Part shown: piece after piece, positions 29,080 to 38,589 of the stretch
How positions within the stretch are numbered: position 1 is the first letter of the stretch
Layout of the letters: each line of letters begins with the position of its first letter
Assembly (NCBI GenBank): GCA_019635635.1
Contig: JAHBZB010000001.1
Span: 1,550,001-1,614,000, forward strand
DNA: 64,000 nt
From: Xanthobacteraceae bacterium
GTDB taxonomy: Bacteria > Pseudomonadota > Alphaproteobacteria > Rhizobiales > Xanthobacteraceae
Reading direction: 5' to 3'
Made by a program: the position numbers and the translations under genes
The notes under the pieces: model-generated
What the model saw: the letters and a program-made list of their open reading frames with translations, nothing else
Told to the model about the DNA's origin: nothing
Databases searched by the model: none

Positions 29080-30249
29080 ATGCATCGCCCGACAGCGGCC
29101 CTCGGTGCCGCAATTTCTTTGGCTCTTTTGCTCTCCGCCTGCGGACAGAGCGCGCCACCGCCGCCGCCCGCGCCGCAGGTGACGGTTGCAACCCCGGTCA
29201 AGCGCAAGATCATCGACCGCGACGAATATGTCGGCCGCTTCGTGGCGATCGATACGGTCGAAATCCGCGCGCGCGTATCCGGCTATCTCGACAAGGTGCA
29301 CTTCACCGACGGCCAGCTCGTGAAGGCGGGTGACCTGCTCTTCACGCTCGACCAGCGCCCGTTCCAGGCCGCACTCGATCAGGCGCGTGCCGATCTCGCC
29401 CGCGCGAAGTCGCAGGCCGATCTCGCGAATGCCGATCTCGCGCGCGCGCAGACGCTGATCGCGCAGAAGACCATCGCGGAGTCGCTTTATGACCAGCGCG
29501 TGCAGGCCAAGCGCGCGGCGGATGCCGCGTTGCAGGCGGCGGAAGCCGCGGTAAAGACCAACGAACTCAATCTCGAATTCACCGAGTTGCGCGCGCCGGT
29601 TTCCGGCCGCATCGGCGACCGCCGCGTGTCGCCGGGCAATCTCGTGACCGGCACCACTACAGGCGGGCAGACGCTGCTTGCGACCGTGGTTTCGATCGAT
29701 CCGATCCGTTTCGAGTTCACGTTCGATGAGGCTTCGTACTTGCGCTACCAGCGCATCGCGAAGGACGCGGGCAAGGCGGACGAGCGCGGCACCAAGCTGC
29801 CCGTCGAATTGCGTTTGCTTGACGAGAAAGCGTTCGAGCACAAAGGCAGCATCGATTTCGTGGACAACGTGATCGACGCCACCTCGGGCACGATCCGCGG
29901 CCGCGCGCAATTCGCCAATCCCACCGCATTATTCACGCCCGGCATGTTCGGACGAATCCGGGTGCCCGGCTCCGCGGAATACGAGGCGCTGCTCGTGCCC
30001 GACACCGCGATCGGTACCGAGCAGATCCGCAAATTCGTCTACGTCGTCGATGGCGAGAACACGGTGCGCCAGAAGTATCTCGAACTCGGCACGTTGCAGG
30101 GCAACCTTCGCGTCATCCGCAGCGGTCTCGAACCCGGCGACCGCGTGATCGTGAACGGGCTGATGCGCGCGCGCGCCGGAGCGAAAGTGACGCCGCTCAC
30201 CGAAGAACAGATGAAGGCGCAACAGCAGCAACAGCAGCAAAAGAAGTAG
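29080..30249 (+). CDS. RND efflux periplasmic adaptor lipoprotein
   Basis: A 389-residue membrane fusion protein of the MexA/AcrA/MexE family. The signal peptide ends in LLSAC, with Cys21 as the lipidation site, so it is anchored in the inner membrane facing the periplasm. A proline-rich linker is followed by the barrel-sandwich domain, a coiled-coil hairpin (about residues 100-165), the beta-barrel and a C-terminal membrane-proximal domain. It ends in a glutamine run. The RND pump starts 12 bp later. No TolC-like channel gene is present in this window, so the outer-membrane partner must be elsewhere. The drug range is unknown. Confidence 0.92.
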   Translation: MHRPTAALGAAISLALLLSACGQSAPPPPPAPQVTVATPVKRKIIDRDEYVGRFVAIDTVEIRARVSGYLDKVHFTDGQLVKAGDLLFTLDQRPFQAALDQARADLARAKSQADLANADLARAQTLIAQKTIAESLYDQRVQAKRAADAALQAAEAAVKTNELNLEFTELRAPVSGRIGDRRVSPGNLVTGTTTGGQTLLATVVSIDPIRFEFTFDEASYLRYQRIAKDAGKADERGTKLPVELRLLDEKAFEHKGSIDFVDNVIDATSGTIRGRAQFANPTALFTPGMFGRIRVPGSAEYEALLVPDTAIGTEQIRKFVYVVDGENTVRQKYLELGTLQGNLRVIRSGLEPGDRVIVNGLMRARAGAKVTPLTEEQMKAQQQQQQQKK

Positions 30250-30261
30250 GGCGTTCCGCTC

Positions 30262-33200
30262 GTGGGTATTTCACACTTCTTCATCAACCGGCCGATCTTC
30301 GCGTCCGTCGTCTCGATCATCATCGTGATCCTCGGCGGCGTCAGCTTCCTGCGCCTGCCGGTCGCGCAGTATCCCGAAATCGCGCCGCCGGTGATCAACG
30401 TCTCCGGCCAGTATCCTGGCGCGAACGCGGAAACCGTCGCGACTACGGTGGTCGGGCCGATCGAGGAGCAGATCAACGGCGTCGAGGGCATGCTCTACAT
30501 GTCCTCGAACTCGACCGCCGACGGCCGCTTCACGATTCAGGTCACCTTCGACATCGGCACCAATCTCGATCAGGCGCAGGTGCAGGTGCAGAACCGCGTT
30601 GCGATCGCGAACCCGCGGCTGCCGCAGGAAGTTCGCAACATCGGCGTCACGGTGACGAAGTCGTCGCCCGACCTGATGCTGATCGTGCATCTCTATTCGC
30701 CGGACAAGACGCGCGATGCGCTGTTCGTCTCGAATTACGCGAACCTCGAAATCAAGGACGTGCTGACGCGCGTGGATGGCGTCGGCTCGATCACCGTGTT
30801 CGGCAGCCGCGACTATGCAATGCGCGTCTGGCTTGATCCGGGCCGGCTGCAGACGCTGGGGCTGACCGCGAGCGACGTGGTCGCGGCCCTCCAGCGGCAG
30901 AACGTGCAGGTCGCGGGCGGCATCCTGAACGCGCCGCCGGTCGAGGCCGGCCGCGAGTTCCAGATCGCGGTCACGACGCAAGGGCGTCTCGCCAATCCGG
31001 ACGAGTTCGCCAATATCGTCGTGAAAACAACGACGAACGCGGTCGTGCTTTTGAAAGACGTCGCGCGCATCGAGGTCGCGGCGCAGGACTATGGCTCGAA
31101 CTCCTATCTCGACGAATACGAGGCGGTGGCGCTCGCGGTGTTCCAGCGGCCGGGCTCGAACGCGCTGACGACCGCGAACAATATCCGCGCGGCGATGGAG
31201 CAGATTGGCAAGAACCTTCCGGCCGGCGTAAAATACGACATCATCTACGATCCGACGCAGTTCATCTCGGAGTCGGTGAACGCGGTCGTCGAGACCATGT
31301 TCGAGGCGATCCTGCTCGTCATCTTCGTGGTGGTGCTGTTCCTGCAAACTTGGCGCGCGGCGGTGATTCCGATTCTCGCGATCCCGGTTTCGCTGATCGG
31401 CACCTTCTTCCTGATGACGGTGTTCGGCTTCACCATCAACAACCTGACGCTGTTCGGGCTGGTGCTCGCGATCGGTATCGTGGTCGACGATGCCATCGTC
31501 GTGGTCGAGAACGTTGAGCGCAACATCGAAGCCGGCATGGCGCCGAAGGAAGCGACCCACAAGTCGATGGACGAAGTCGGCGGCGCGCTGGTCGCAATCG
31601 CCTTGGTGCTCGCATCCGTGTTCGTTCCGGCGGCCTTCGTCACCGGCATCTCCGGCCAGTTCTACCGGCAGTTCGCGCTGACGATCATTTCCGCGACCGC
31701 GATCTCGCTGCTCGTTTCCTTGACCTTGTCGCCCGCGATGTGCGCGCTGCTCCTGAAGCCGCACAGTCACGAGGCGCCGAAGGGGCTTGCGATCCCGATC
31801 CGCAAGTTCTTCGGTTACTTCAACACGGGCTTCGACTGGATCGCGAACCGGTACAACATGTTCGCGGCGCGTGCGGTCCGCATCGTCGGCACCATGCTCG
31901 TGATCTATGTCGCCGTGGTCGCGCTCGGCCTGTTCCAGTTCACCCGCACGCCGCAGGGATTCATTCCGCAACTCGACCGCGGCTATCTCATCGTTGCCGT
32001 GCAGTTGCCGCCGGGTGCTGCGCTCAGCCGCACCGACGACGTGATGCGCCGCGCGACCGCAATCGCGCGCAAGGTTCCAGGTATCGCGCACGCGATCAAT
32101 ATCGTCGGCTTCTCGGGCGCGACCTTCTCGGTGGCGCCGAACGCCGGTGCGATTTTCGTCGTGCTCGACCCGTTCCGCGACCGCGCCGGCGATTCCGCAC
32201 GATCCGCGAGCGGCATCCAGCAGGCGTTGCAGCGCGCGCTTGCGCCGTTGCAGGAAGGCCTCGTGATCGTGGTGCAGCCGCCGCCGGTGCAGGGCATCGG
32301 CAACGCGGGTGGCTTCCGCATGATGGTGCAGGACCGCAGCGGGCAGGGCTCGGCTGCGTTGCAGGGCGTGATCTATCAAATGATGGGACGCGCGGCGCAG
32401 ACGCAGGGCGTGAGCCAAGTGTTCTCGCTGTTCGAGACGCAGACGCCGCAGCTTTATCTCGACATCGACCGGCAGAAGGCGCAGTTGCTCGGCGTCAACA
32501 TCACCGACGTGTTCTCGTCGCTCTCGACCTATATCGGCTCGAACTACGTCAACGACTTCAATCTGTTCGGCCGCACGTTCCGCGTGATCGCGCAGTCACA
32601 GGCGGAGGACCGGCTGGATCCTTCGGACGTGCTGAAGATCCGCGTTCGTAACGCGAGCGGACAGACCGTGCCGCTCGGCTCGTTCACGACGGTGCGCGAT
32701 CAGTCCGGCCCGTACCGCATCCCGCGCTACAACCTCTATCCGGCGGCCGAACTCGATGGCTCCGCCGCGCCCGGCTACAGCCAGGGCCAGGCGATCGCGA
32801 TCATGGAGAAGCTCGCCGCCGAAGTGCTGCCGCAGGGCTATTCCTACGAATGGACCACGCTCGCGTTCCAGCAGTTGCGCGCGGGCAATACCGCGATCTT
32901 CGTCTTCATTCTTGCGACGTTGTTCGTGTTCCTCGTGCTCGCGGCGCAGTTCGAAAGTTTGCGCTTGCCGCTTGCGGTCATCCTGATCGTGCCGATGTGC
33001 CTGATCGCGGCGATCATCGGCGTATGGGTGTTCCGGCAGGACAACAACATTCTCACGCAGGTCGGTTTCATCGTGCTGATCGCGATGGCGTCGAAGAACG
33101 CAATCCTGATTGTCGAGTTCGCCAAGCAGATCGAGGACCGCGGCGAAGACCCCGAACATTCGGCGGTCGAGGCCGCGCGGCTCCGGCTGCGTCCGATCAT

Positions 33201-33429
33201 CATGACGTCGCTCGCCTTCATCCTCGGCACCACGCCGATGATGCTTGCAATCGGGGCGGGTGCGGAGCTTCGCCAGGCGCTCGGCACGCCGGTCGTATTC
33301 GGTATGCTCGGCGTCACGATCTTCGGACTGATCTTTACGCCGGTGTTCTACGTCGTCTCGCGGCGTCTCGGCCGGCGCCGGACTGCGCCGCCCGCGCAAC
33401 CGGGACGTGCCGCGAGCGTTAAGTCTTGA
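30262..33429 (+). CDS. RND multidrug efflux permease (HAE1 family)
   Basis: A 1055-residue inner-membrane pump, full length for AcrB/MexF relatives. The first helix follows FFINRPIFASV; the second half of the membrane domain shows the LVLAIGIVVDDAIVVVENVERN segment with the two adjacent aspartates needed for proton transfer. Two large periplasmic loops follow helices 1 and 7. It should form a trimer and export hydrophobic compounds using the proton gradient. The GTG start lies 12 bp after the adaptor. A molybdopterin-binding hydroxylase gene begins only 15 bp downstream, an unusual neighbour. Confidence 0.95.
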   Translation: MGISHFFINRPIFASVVSIIIVILGGVSFLRLPVAQYPEIAPPVINVSGQYPGANAETVATTVVGPIEEQINGVEGMLYMSSNSTADGRFTIQVTFDIGTNLDQAQVQVQNRVAIANPRLPQEVRNIGVTVTKSSPDLMLIVHLYSPDKTRDALFVSNYANLEIKDVLTRVDGVGSITVFGSRDYAMRVWLDPGRLQTLGLTASDVVAALQRQNVQVAGGILNAPPVEAGREFQIAVTTQGRLANPDEFANIVVKTTTNAVVLLKDVARIEVAAQDYGSNSYLDEYEAVALAVFQRPGSNALTTANNIRAAMEQIGKNLPAGVKYDIIYDPTQFISESVNAVVETMFEAILLVIFVVVLFLQTWRAAVIPILAIPVSLIGTFFLMTVFGFTINNLTLFGLVLAIGIVVDDAIVVVENVERNIEAGMAPKEATHKSMDEVGGALVAIALVLASVFVPAAFVTGISGQFYRQFALTIISATAISLLVSLTLSPAMCALLLKPHSHEAPKGLAIPIRKFFGYFNTGFDWIANRYNMFAARAVRIVGTMLVIYVAVVALGLFQFTRTPQGFIPQLDRGYLIVAVQLPPGAALSRTDDVMRRATAIARKVPGIAHAINIVGFSGATFSVAPNAGAIFVVLDPFRDRAGDSARSASGIQQALQRALAPLQEGLVIVVQPPPVQGIGNAGGFRMMVQDRSGQGSAALQGVIYQMMGRAAQTQGVSQVFSLFETQTPQLYLDIDRQKAQLLGVNITDVFSSLSTYIGSNYVNDFNLFGRTFRVIAQSQAEDRLDPSDVLKIRVRNASGQTVPLGSFTTVRDQSGPYRIPRYNLYPAAELDGSAAPGYSQGQAIAIMEKLAAEVLPQGYSYEWTTLAFQQLRAGNTAIFVFILATLFVFLVLAAQFESLRLPLAVILIVPMCLIAAIIGVWVFRQDNNILTQVGFIVLIAMASKNAILIVEFAKQIEDRGEDPEHSAVEAARLRLRPIIMTSLAFILGTTPMMLAIGAGAELRQALGTPVVFGMLGVTIFGLIFTPVFYVVSRRLGRRRTAPPAQPGRAASVKS

Positions 33430-33444
33430 TGGAGTAATCCCACG

Positions 33445-35754
33445 ATGCGTCCGCTGAAATTCGGTTCCGGCCAGCCGCATGTCCGTCTTGAGGACCCGCC
33501 GCTGATCACGGGGCAGGGCAAGTTCGTCGCCGACTGCATCCCGCAAGGTGCGCTACGCGCGGCCGTGCTGCGCTCGCCGCACGCCCACGCGAAGTTCAAA
33601 ATCGTGAGCACGGAAGCGGCGGAAAAGTTGCCGGGCGTGAAGCTCATTTTGACTGCGAAGGACGTGGCGCATTTCGCGAACCTTGCCTGCCGTGCCGCGG
33701 CTTTCATCAAGCCGGTTGGCGAGAAGGCCTGCTATATCCCGCCTTACGAAGTGCTGTGCAGCGAGGAAGTGCGCCATGTCGGCGACGCGATTGCCTTCGT
33801 GGTTGCTGACAGCGTGCAGGCCGCGCGCAACGCGCTCGAAGCGATCGAGGTCGACTGGGAGCCGCTGCCTGCGATTTCCGGCACCGCGGAAGCCGTAAAG
33901 CCCGGCGCGCCGCTGGTGTGGCCGGGACGCGAACGTAACAACGCCTATATCGGCGAGATCGGCGACGAAGCCGCGACGAAACAGTCGTTCGATAGCGCCG
34001 CGAAGATCGTGAAGATCGAGATCGTCAACCAGCGCCTGGTGACGAACTTCATGGAAACGCGCGGCGTCGTGGTCTCCTACGGCGACGATGAGCGCTACAC
34101 CATGACGGTGTCGAGCCAGGGCGCGAACATGATCCACAACAGTGTTTGCGGGATCATGAAGCTGGAGCCGAAGCGGCTCCGCGTGTTGACACACGACGTC
34201 GGCGGTGGCTTCGGCACCAAGGCGCCGGCCTATCGCGAATATGCGCTGACCGCGCTCGCCGCGGAGAAACTCAACGCAACCGTCGCCTGGATCGCGGACC
34301 GCAGCGAGCATTTCATCGGTGACAACCAGGGCCGCGATCACGTCACGGTCGCGGAAATGGCGATCGACAAGGATGCGCGCTTTCTCGCCATGCGGCTCGA
34401 CTGCATCGCGAACATGGGTGCCTATTACTCGGAAGTTGCGCCTTACATTCCGTATCTCGGCGCGTCGATGATGACCGGCGTCTACGACATTCCGGTTGTG
34501 TTCGGCCGCGTGCGCGCGGTGTGGACACATACCGTGCCGGTCGATGCCTATCGCGGCGCGGGCCGCCCGGAAGCGGCTTATCTGATCGAGCGCCTCGTCG
34601 ATGCGGTCGCGCTCGATACGGGCGTTGCGCCGGAGGAAGTGCGCCGCCGGAATTTCATCGCCAAGGAAGCGATGCCGTACAAGACGGCAACCGCGCGCAC
34701 TTATGACAGCGGCGACTTCAACCAGCATCTGACGCGCGCGCTGGACGCCGCCGATTACAAGAGCTTCGCCGCCCGTCACGCGGAGTCGAAGAAGCACGGC
34801 AAGCTGCGCGGCATCGGGATTGCGAGCTATATCGAAGCCTGCGGTCAGACCGCGCCGGAAACCTCGACCGTGCGTGTCGAGCGCGATGGCACCGCAACCG
34901 TACTGATCGGCACGCAGACCAACGGACAGGGCCACGCGACCACTTTCCGCCAGCTCGTGCACGACCAACTCGGATTGCCACTCGAAAAGATCAACGTAAT
35001 TACCGGCGACACCGATCTCATTCCGACCGGCGGCGGCACCGTCGGCTCGCGCTCGATGCCGACCGGCGGCTCCGCCGTTTCAAAGGCGACGACGAAACTC
35101 GCCGACAGTCTCAAGGCGCTGGCGGCCGCGCATCTCGATGCGAAGTCGGACGAAGTCGAGATCATTGATGGGCTGACGCGCGTGCGCGGCACCAACCGCG
35201 CGCTTTCCTTTGCCGAGCTTGCAGGAAAGCCCGGCGTTTCCGCCGAGCAGCTTTCAGGCGTGGAGAAGAATTTCATTCCGCCCGCGCCGACCTACCCGAA
35301 CGGCACGCATATCTGCGAAGTCGAGATCGATCCGGAAACCGGCCACACCGAGTTCAAGAATTACACCGTGGTGGACGATTTCGGCGTTACGCTCAATCCG
35401 CTCCTGCTCGCGGGGCAGGTGCATGGCGGCATCGGGCAGGGCATCGGCCAGGCGATCATGGAAGACACGGTCTATGACGCGGACGGGCAACTTATCTCGG
35501 CCTCGCTCATGGACTATGCGCTGCCGCGCGCGAGCGACGTACCGGACTATTCGTTCGAGACGAAGAACGTGCCCTGCACGACCAATCCGCTCGGCGTGAA
35601 GGGTGCGGGCGAGGCGGGTGCGATCGGCTCCTGTCCCGCGGTGATGAACGCGGTCGTGGACGCGCTCCATCGCGGCTACGGCATCAAACATATCGACATG
35701 CCCGCGACGCCGCTCAAGGTCTGGCAGACGATTCAGGGCGCGCAGCACGGCTGA
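33445..35754 (+). CDS. Orphan CoxL form II / xanthine dehydrogenase family molybdopterin-binding subunit
   Basis: A 769-residue molybdopterin-binding subunit, homologous along its length to the 4321 gene. It has LEDPPLITGQGKFVAD at the N-terminus, GGGFGTK in the cofactor domain, the form II loop AYRGAGR at residues 368-374, and Glu723 in GAGEAG as the catalytic base. No [2Fe-2S] or FAD subunit adjoins it; the nearest are in the operon at 3.8-7.5 kb. It begins 15 bp after the RND pump and ends 3 bp before an EamA transporter, so it lies within an export-like gene set. It may borrow the other subunits or use separate redox partners, which is inference. Confidence 0.9.
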   Translation: MRPLKFGSGQPHVRLEDPPLITGQGKFVADCIPQGALRAAVLRSPHAHAKFKIVSTEAAEKLPGVKLILTAKDVAHFANLACRAAAFIKPVGEKACYIPPYEVLCSEEVRHVGDAIAFVVADSVQAARNALEAIEVDWEPLPAISGTAEAVKPGAPLVWPGRERNNAYIGEIGDEAATKQSFDSAAKIVKIEIVNQRLVTNFMETRGVVVSYGDDERYTMTVSSQGANMIHNSVCGIMKLEPKRLRVLTHDVGGGFGTKAPAYREYALTALAAEKLNATVAWIADRSEHFIGDNQGRDHVTVAEMAIDKDARFLAMRLDCIANMGAYYSEVAPYIPYLGASMMTGVYDIPVVFGRVRAVWTHTVPVDAYRGAGRPEAAYLIERLVDAVALDTGVAPEEVRRRNFIAKEAMPYKTATARTYDSGDFNQHLTRALDAADYKSFAARHAESKKHGKLRGIGIASYIEACGQTAPETSTVRVERDGTATVLIGTQTNGQGHATTFRQLVHDQLGLPLEKINVITGDTDLIPTGGGTVGSRSMPTGGSAVSKATTKLADSLKALAAAHLDAKSDEVEIIDGLTRVRGTNRALSFAELAGKPGVSAEQLSGVEKNFIPPAPTYPNGTHICEVEIDPETGHTEFKNYTVVDDFGVTLNPLLLAGQVHGGIGQGIGQAIMEDTVYDADGQLISASLMDYALPRASDVPDYSFETKNVPCTTNPLGVKGAGEAGAIGSCPAVMNAVVDALHRGYGIKHIDMPATPLKVWQTIQGAQHG

Positions 35755-35757
35755 ACC

Positions 35758-36696
35758 ATGAAGCGCAAGAACGTATTCCTGGGCATCGGGCTGCAACTCG
35801 GCGCGACGTTTCTGTTTACGTTGATGGGTGCGCTGATCCGTTACGTTGGCGAGCGCATTCCGATCGGCGAACAGGTGTTCGCGCGCAGCTTTCTCGCGCT
35901 GATCCCGCTCATGATCATGCTGCTCTGGCGCGGCGAGGTGAAATCCGCGCTCAGGATGAAAAGCCCGCTCAGGCATTTCACGCGCGCCTTCACCGGCATC
36001 GCGGCGATGGTGCTGATGTTTCTCGGGTTGGCGCGGCTGCCGCTCGCGGACTCCACCGCGATCAGTTTCGTGACGCCGCTGTTCAACGTCGCGCTCGCGG
36101 CGATTTTCCTGAAAGAGCCGGTGCGCCTCTGGCGCTGGAGCGCGGTCGTTGTCGGTTTTGCCGGCGTGATCGTGATGCTTTCGCCGCATCTCGGCTCGGC
36201 GGAAATGACGAATGCAGCCGCTACAGGCGCGCTGATGACGCTCGGCGGCGCGTTCTTCACGGCGGCTGCAATGACGCAGGTGCGCTCGATGGTAAACATC
36301 GAAACCACCGCCTCGCTCGTGTTCTCGTTTCAGCTGTTCGCGGCCTGCTGCGGCCTGCTCATGTTCCCGTGGACATGGATCTGGCCCGCGCCGGGAGACG
36401 CGCTTGCGCTGCTCGGTATCGGCGTGTTCGGCGGGATCGCGCAGATCCTGCTCACCGAATCCTATCGTCACGCGCCGGCCTCGGTGGTCGCGCCATTTTC
36501 CTATACCTCGATGATCTGGGCGGTGGTGCTTGGCTATTTCCTGTTCAGGGAATTGCCGGCCGCGATCGTGCTCGTGGGTGCTGCGATCGTGGTCGCGGCG
36601 GGCCTGTTCGTGATCTTCCGCGAGCGTGCGCTCGGCATCAATCGCCAGAAGGAAAAGGAGGCGACCACGCCTCCCGCCGGTCCGCCGGTCGAATGA
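35758..36696 (+). CDS. EamA-family (DMT superfamily) transporter
   Basis: A 312-residue protein with ten predicted helices made of two EamA repeats. The first repeat has the GALIRYVGERIPIGEQVFARSF segment, the second FGGIAQILLTESYRHAPASVVAPFSYTS. Such proteins export small metabolites such as amino acids, purines or antibiotics; specificity cannot be inferred. The ATG starts 3 bp after the orphan hydroxylase stop, so the two are probably co-expressed, and the transporter may handle that enzyme's product or substrate. Its stop codon directly abuts the stop codon of the convergent AsnC-domain gene with no gap. Confidence 0.88.
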   Translation: MKRKNVFLGIGLQLGATFLFTLMGALIRYVGERIPIGEQVFARSFLALIPLMIMLLWRGEVKSALRMKSPLRHFTRAFTGIAAMVLMFLGLARLPLADSTAISFVTPLFNVALAAIFLKEPVRLWRWSAVVVGFAGVIVMLSPHLGSAEMTNAAATGALMTLGGAFFTAAAMTQVRSMVNIETTASLVFSFQLFAACCGLLMFPWTWIWPAPGDALALLGIGVFGGIAQILLTESYRHAPASVVAPFSYTSMIWAVVLGYFLFRELPAAIVLVGAAIVVAAGLFVIFRERALGINRQKEKEATTPPAGPPVE

Positions 36697-36936
36697 TCAG
36701 CCGAAGGCCTTGAAGGTGATGATGGTGCGCGTGTCCTGAATTCCGGGGATGCACTGCACTTTTTCGTTCACGAAATGGCCGATGTCGGTTTTGTCGTCGA
36801 CATAGAACTTCGCCAAGAGGTCGAACTCGCCCGCGGTGGAATAGACTTCGGAGGCGATCTCCGCGTCGGCAAGCGCATTGGCGACGTCGTAGGATTTGCC
36901 AAGCTTGCACTTGATCTGGACGAAGAATGGAATCAT
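36697..36936 (-). CDS. Free-standing Lrp/AsnC ligand-binding (RAM) domain protein
   Basis: A 79-residue protein consisting only of the C-terminal ligand-binding domain of Lrp/AsnC regulators: a [17 protein letters not shown] strand-helix unit, a [17 protein letters not shown] core and a [10 protein letters not shown] end. There is no helix-turn-helix. Such stand-alone RAM domains form oligomers that bind amino acids or other small ligands and may modulate enzymes or full-length regulators. The ATG at 36936 has GGAGG upstream and gives the usual length. It diverges from thiD across 130 bp. Confidence 0.85.
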   Translation of the reverse strand: MIPFFVQIKCKLGKSYDVANALADAEIASEVYSTAGEFDLLAKFYVDDKTDIGHFVNEKVQCIPGIQDTRTIITFKAFG

Positions 36937-37066
36937 CGAAACGCCTCCGGCGGGGACTTGGACGGCGAGGGGAGCAAAAAGCGGCGCGAGTTGCAAGGGA
37001 AGGAGAGGAAGCGGCCTTGAAGGCGGCGGTTCCGTCCCATAGTTTCGCTCGCGGACAAGAAAAATC

Positions 37067-37882
37067 ATGATTCCTATCGCAGTAACCATTGCCGGGTCGG
37101 ATTCGGGCGGCGGCGCGGGCATCCAGGCGGACCTGAAGACCTTCTCCGCGCTCGGCGTCTATGGCGCTTCCGTGATCGCGGCGCTCACCGCGCAGAACAC
37201 CAAGGGCGTCAGCGGCATCCATGACGTGCCGCCGGAATTCGTCACCGCGCAACTGGATGCGGTCTATTCGGACCTGAAAGTCGCCGCGACCAAGATCGGC
37301 ATGCTGTCGCGGCCCGCGACCATTCAGGCGGTGGCGGCGGGCTTGAAAAAATTTCACGCGAAAAACGTGGTACTCGATCCGGTGATGGTGGCGGCATCCG
37401 GCGACCGGCTTTTGGTGCCGGAAGCGGTGGATACCATCAAGCGCGAACTTTTTCCGCTCGCCGATCTGATCACGCCGAACCTCGCCGAAGCGGGCGTGCT
37501 GCTCGATCAGCCGGTCGCGGAAAATGAAAATCAAATGGCCGCACAGGGCGAGGCGCTGCTTGCGATCGGGGCGAAGGCGGTGCTCGTCAAGGGCGGCCAC
37601 GCGCCGACCAGGCACGCGGTCGATCTTCTGATCGAGCCTTCCGGCATTCGCCGCTTCACCGCGGAGCGGGTAGAGACCAGGAACACGCACGGCACCGGCT
37701 GCACGTTGTCATCGGCGATCACGGCGGGGCTTGCCAAGGGGCTTGCGCTGCATGACGCGATCGCGGCGGCGAAGAACTACATCACCGGCGCGTTGCAGGC
37801 GGGTGTGAATTTAGGAATCGGCGCGGGCCGCGGCCCCGTGCACCACTTCCATCAACTCTGGGCGAGACTGGCGAAGAGCTAG
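37067..37882 (+). CDS. thiD: Hydroxymethylpyrimidine / phosphomethylpyrimidine kinase
   Basis: A 271-residue ribokinase-fold kinase. The start [20 protein letters not shown] is the ThiD signature; [14 protein letters not shown] in the middle and [13 protein letters not shown] near residue 207, with its anion hole and catalytic Asp-equivalent region, complete the pattern. It phosphorylates HMP and HMP-phosphate for thiamine synthesis. No other thiamine gene and no THI-box riboswitch is visible upstream. The last 4 bp (CTAG) are shared with the stop codon of the convergent hupE gene. Confidence 0.94.
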   Translation: MIPIAVTIAGSDSGGGAGIQADLKTFSALGVYGASVIAALTAQNTKGVSGIHDVPPEFVTAQLDAVYSDLKVAATKIGMLSRPATIQAVAAGLKKFHAKNVVLDPVMVAASGDRLLVPEAVDTIKRELFPLADLITPNLAEAGVLLDQPVAENENQMAAQGEALLAIGAKAVLVKGGHAPTRHAVDLLIEPSGIRRFTAERVETRNTHGTGCTLSSAITAGLAKGLALHDAIAAAKNYITGALQAGVNLGIGAGRGPVHHFHQLWARLAKS

Positions 37883-38478
37883 AACGCGCGGGCGAGCAAC
37901 ACGACGCCAGCGAGCGTCATGGCGCCGCCGCTTGCCTGCACGATGCGCTGGCCGATATGGCTCGCGGAGAGTTTCGCAAAGCCGAGGCCGAGCGCGATAC
38001 CGGCAAGATGCAGGAGCGCGGTCGCAAGCAGAAATCCCACCGCATAAGAAAGCGACGAAGCGCCAGCCGGCAATTCCGCGCCATGGGCGTAGCCGTGGAA
38101 GATCGCAAAGCCGCCCGCAATGGTCGAAGCGAGAGCAAGCGAGAGGTTCGCGCGGAACGCGACCAGCGCACCGAGCACGATCACCGAAAGCGCGATTGCA
38201 AGTTCGGTATAAGGCAGCACGATCCCCGCGAAGCCCGGCGCGCCGCCGAGCGCCATCAGGGTCACGAAACTCGCGGGCACCAGCAGAAGCGCGCGGCCGC
38301 CGAGATGGGCGGCGAGCAGGCCGACCGCGACCATCGCGAGCACATGGTCAAGCCCGCCGAGCGGATGCAGGAAGCCCGACACGAAGCCGTGGGTGTGCCC
38401 GGCGGGACCGCTATGCGCCAGCGCTACCGAAGGCGCGAGTAAAAGAAGGAGAGTGAGCGCGCGAAACACGGTCTTCAT
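37879..38478 (-). CDS. HupE/UreJ family membrane protein
   Basis: A 199-residue protein with an N-terminal signal peptide ending near ALAH, followed by the HSGPAGHTHGF histidine-rich segment and about six helices. HPLGGLDHVLAMVAVGL is the family signature. HupE/UreJ proteins move nickel or related metals for hydrogenase or urease, but neither enzyme is encoded here, so the cargo is uncertain. The ATG at 38478 begins the signal peptide; a longer reading to 38535 would spoil it. Its end overlaps thiD by 4 bp. Confidence 0.88.
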   Translation of the reverse strand: MKTVFRALTLLLLLAPSVALAHSGPAGHTHGFVSGFLHPLGGLDHVLAMVAVGLLAAHLGGRALLLVPASFVTLMALGGAPGFAGIVLPYTELAIALSVIVLGALVAFRANLSLALASTIAGGFAIFHGYAHGAELPAGASSLSYAVGFLLATALLHLAGIALGLGFAKLSASHIGQRIVQASGGAMTLAGVVLLARAF

Positions 38479-38541
38479 CGGGAAAGCCCTTATTAGAGTC
38501 GGTAAGAGCCTATTCGCTCGGCATCCCGCGCTCAAGAAACC

Positions 38542-38580
38542 GGCTGCCCAAGTTTTCGTCTTTATTCGCCTTGGGCAGCC
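38542..38580 (-). terminator. Probable intrinsic terminator of the FAH-family gene
   Basis: A perfect 11-bp inverted repeat GGCTGCCCAAG (38542-38552) and CTTGGGCAGCC (38570-38580) encloses a 17-nt loop. On the minus strand it follows the FAH-family stop by about 10 bp and is trailed by a GGTTTCTT run. The U-tract is short, so efficiency is uncertain. Confidence 0.6.
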
Positions 38581-38589
38581 GTCGATTGC

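Noticed and set aside
30271..32418. Antisense open frame of about 715 codons opposite the RND pump
   Set aside because: Arginine/histidine/aspartate-rich translation with no fold; the sense frame is an unmistakable HAE1 permease.
36937..37066. TPP riboswitch ahead of thiD
   Set aside because: The 130-bp gap lacks the conserved CTGAGA-type and ACCTGATCTGG-type cores of the THI box.
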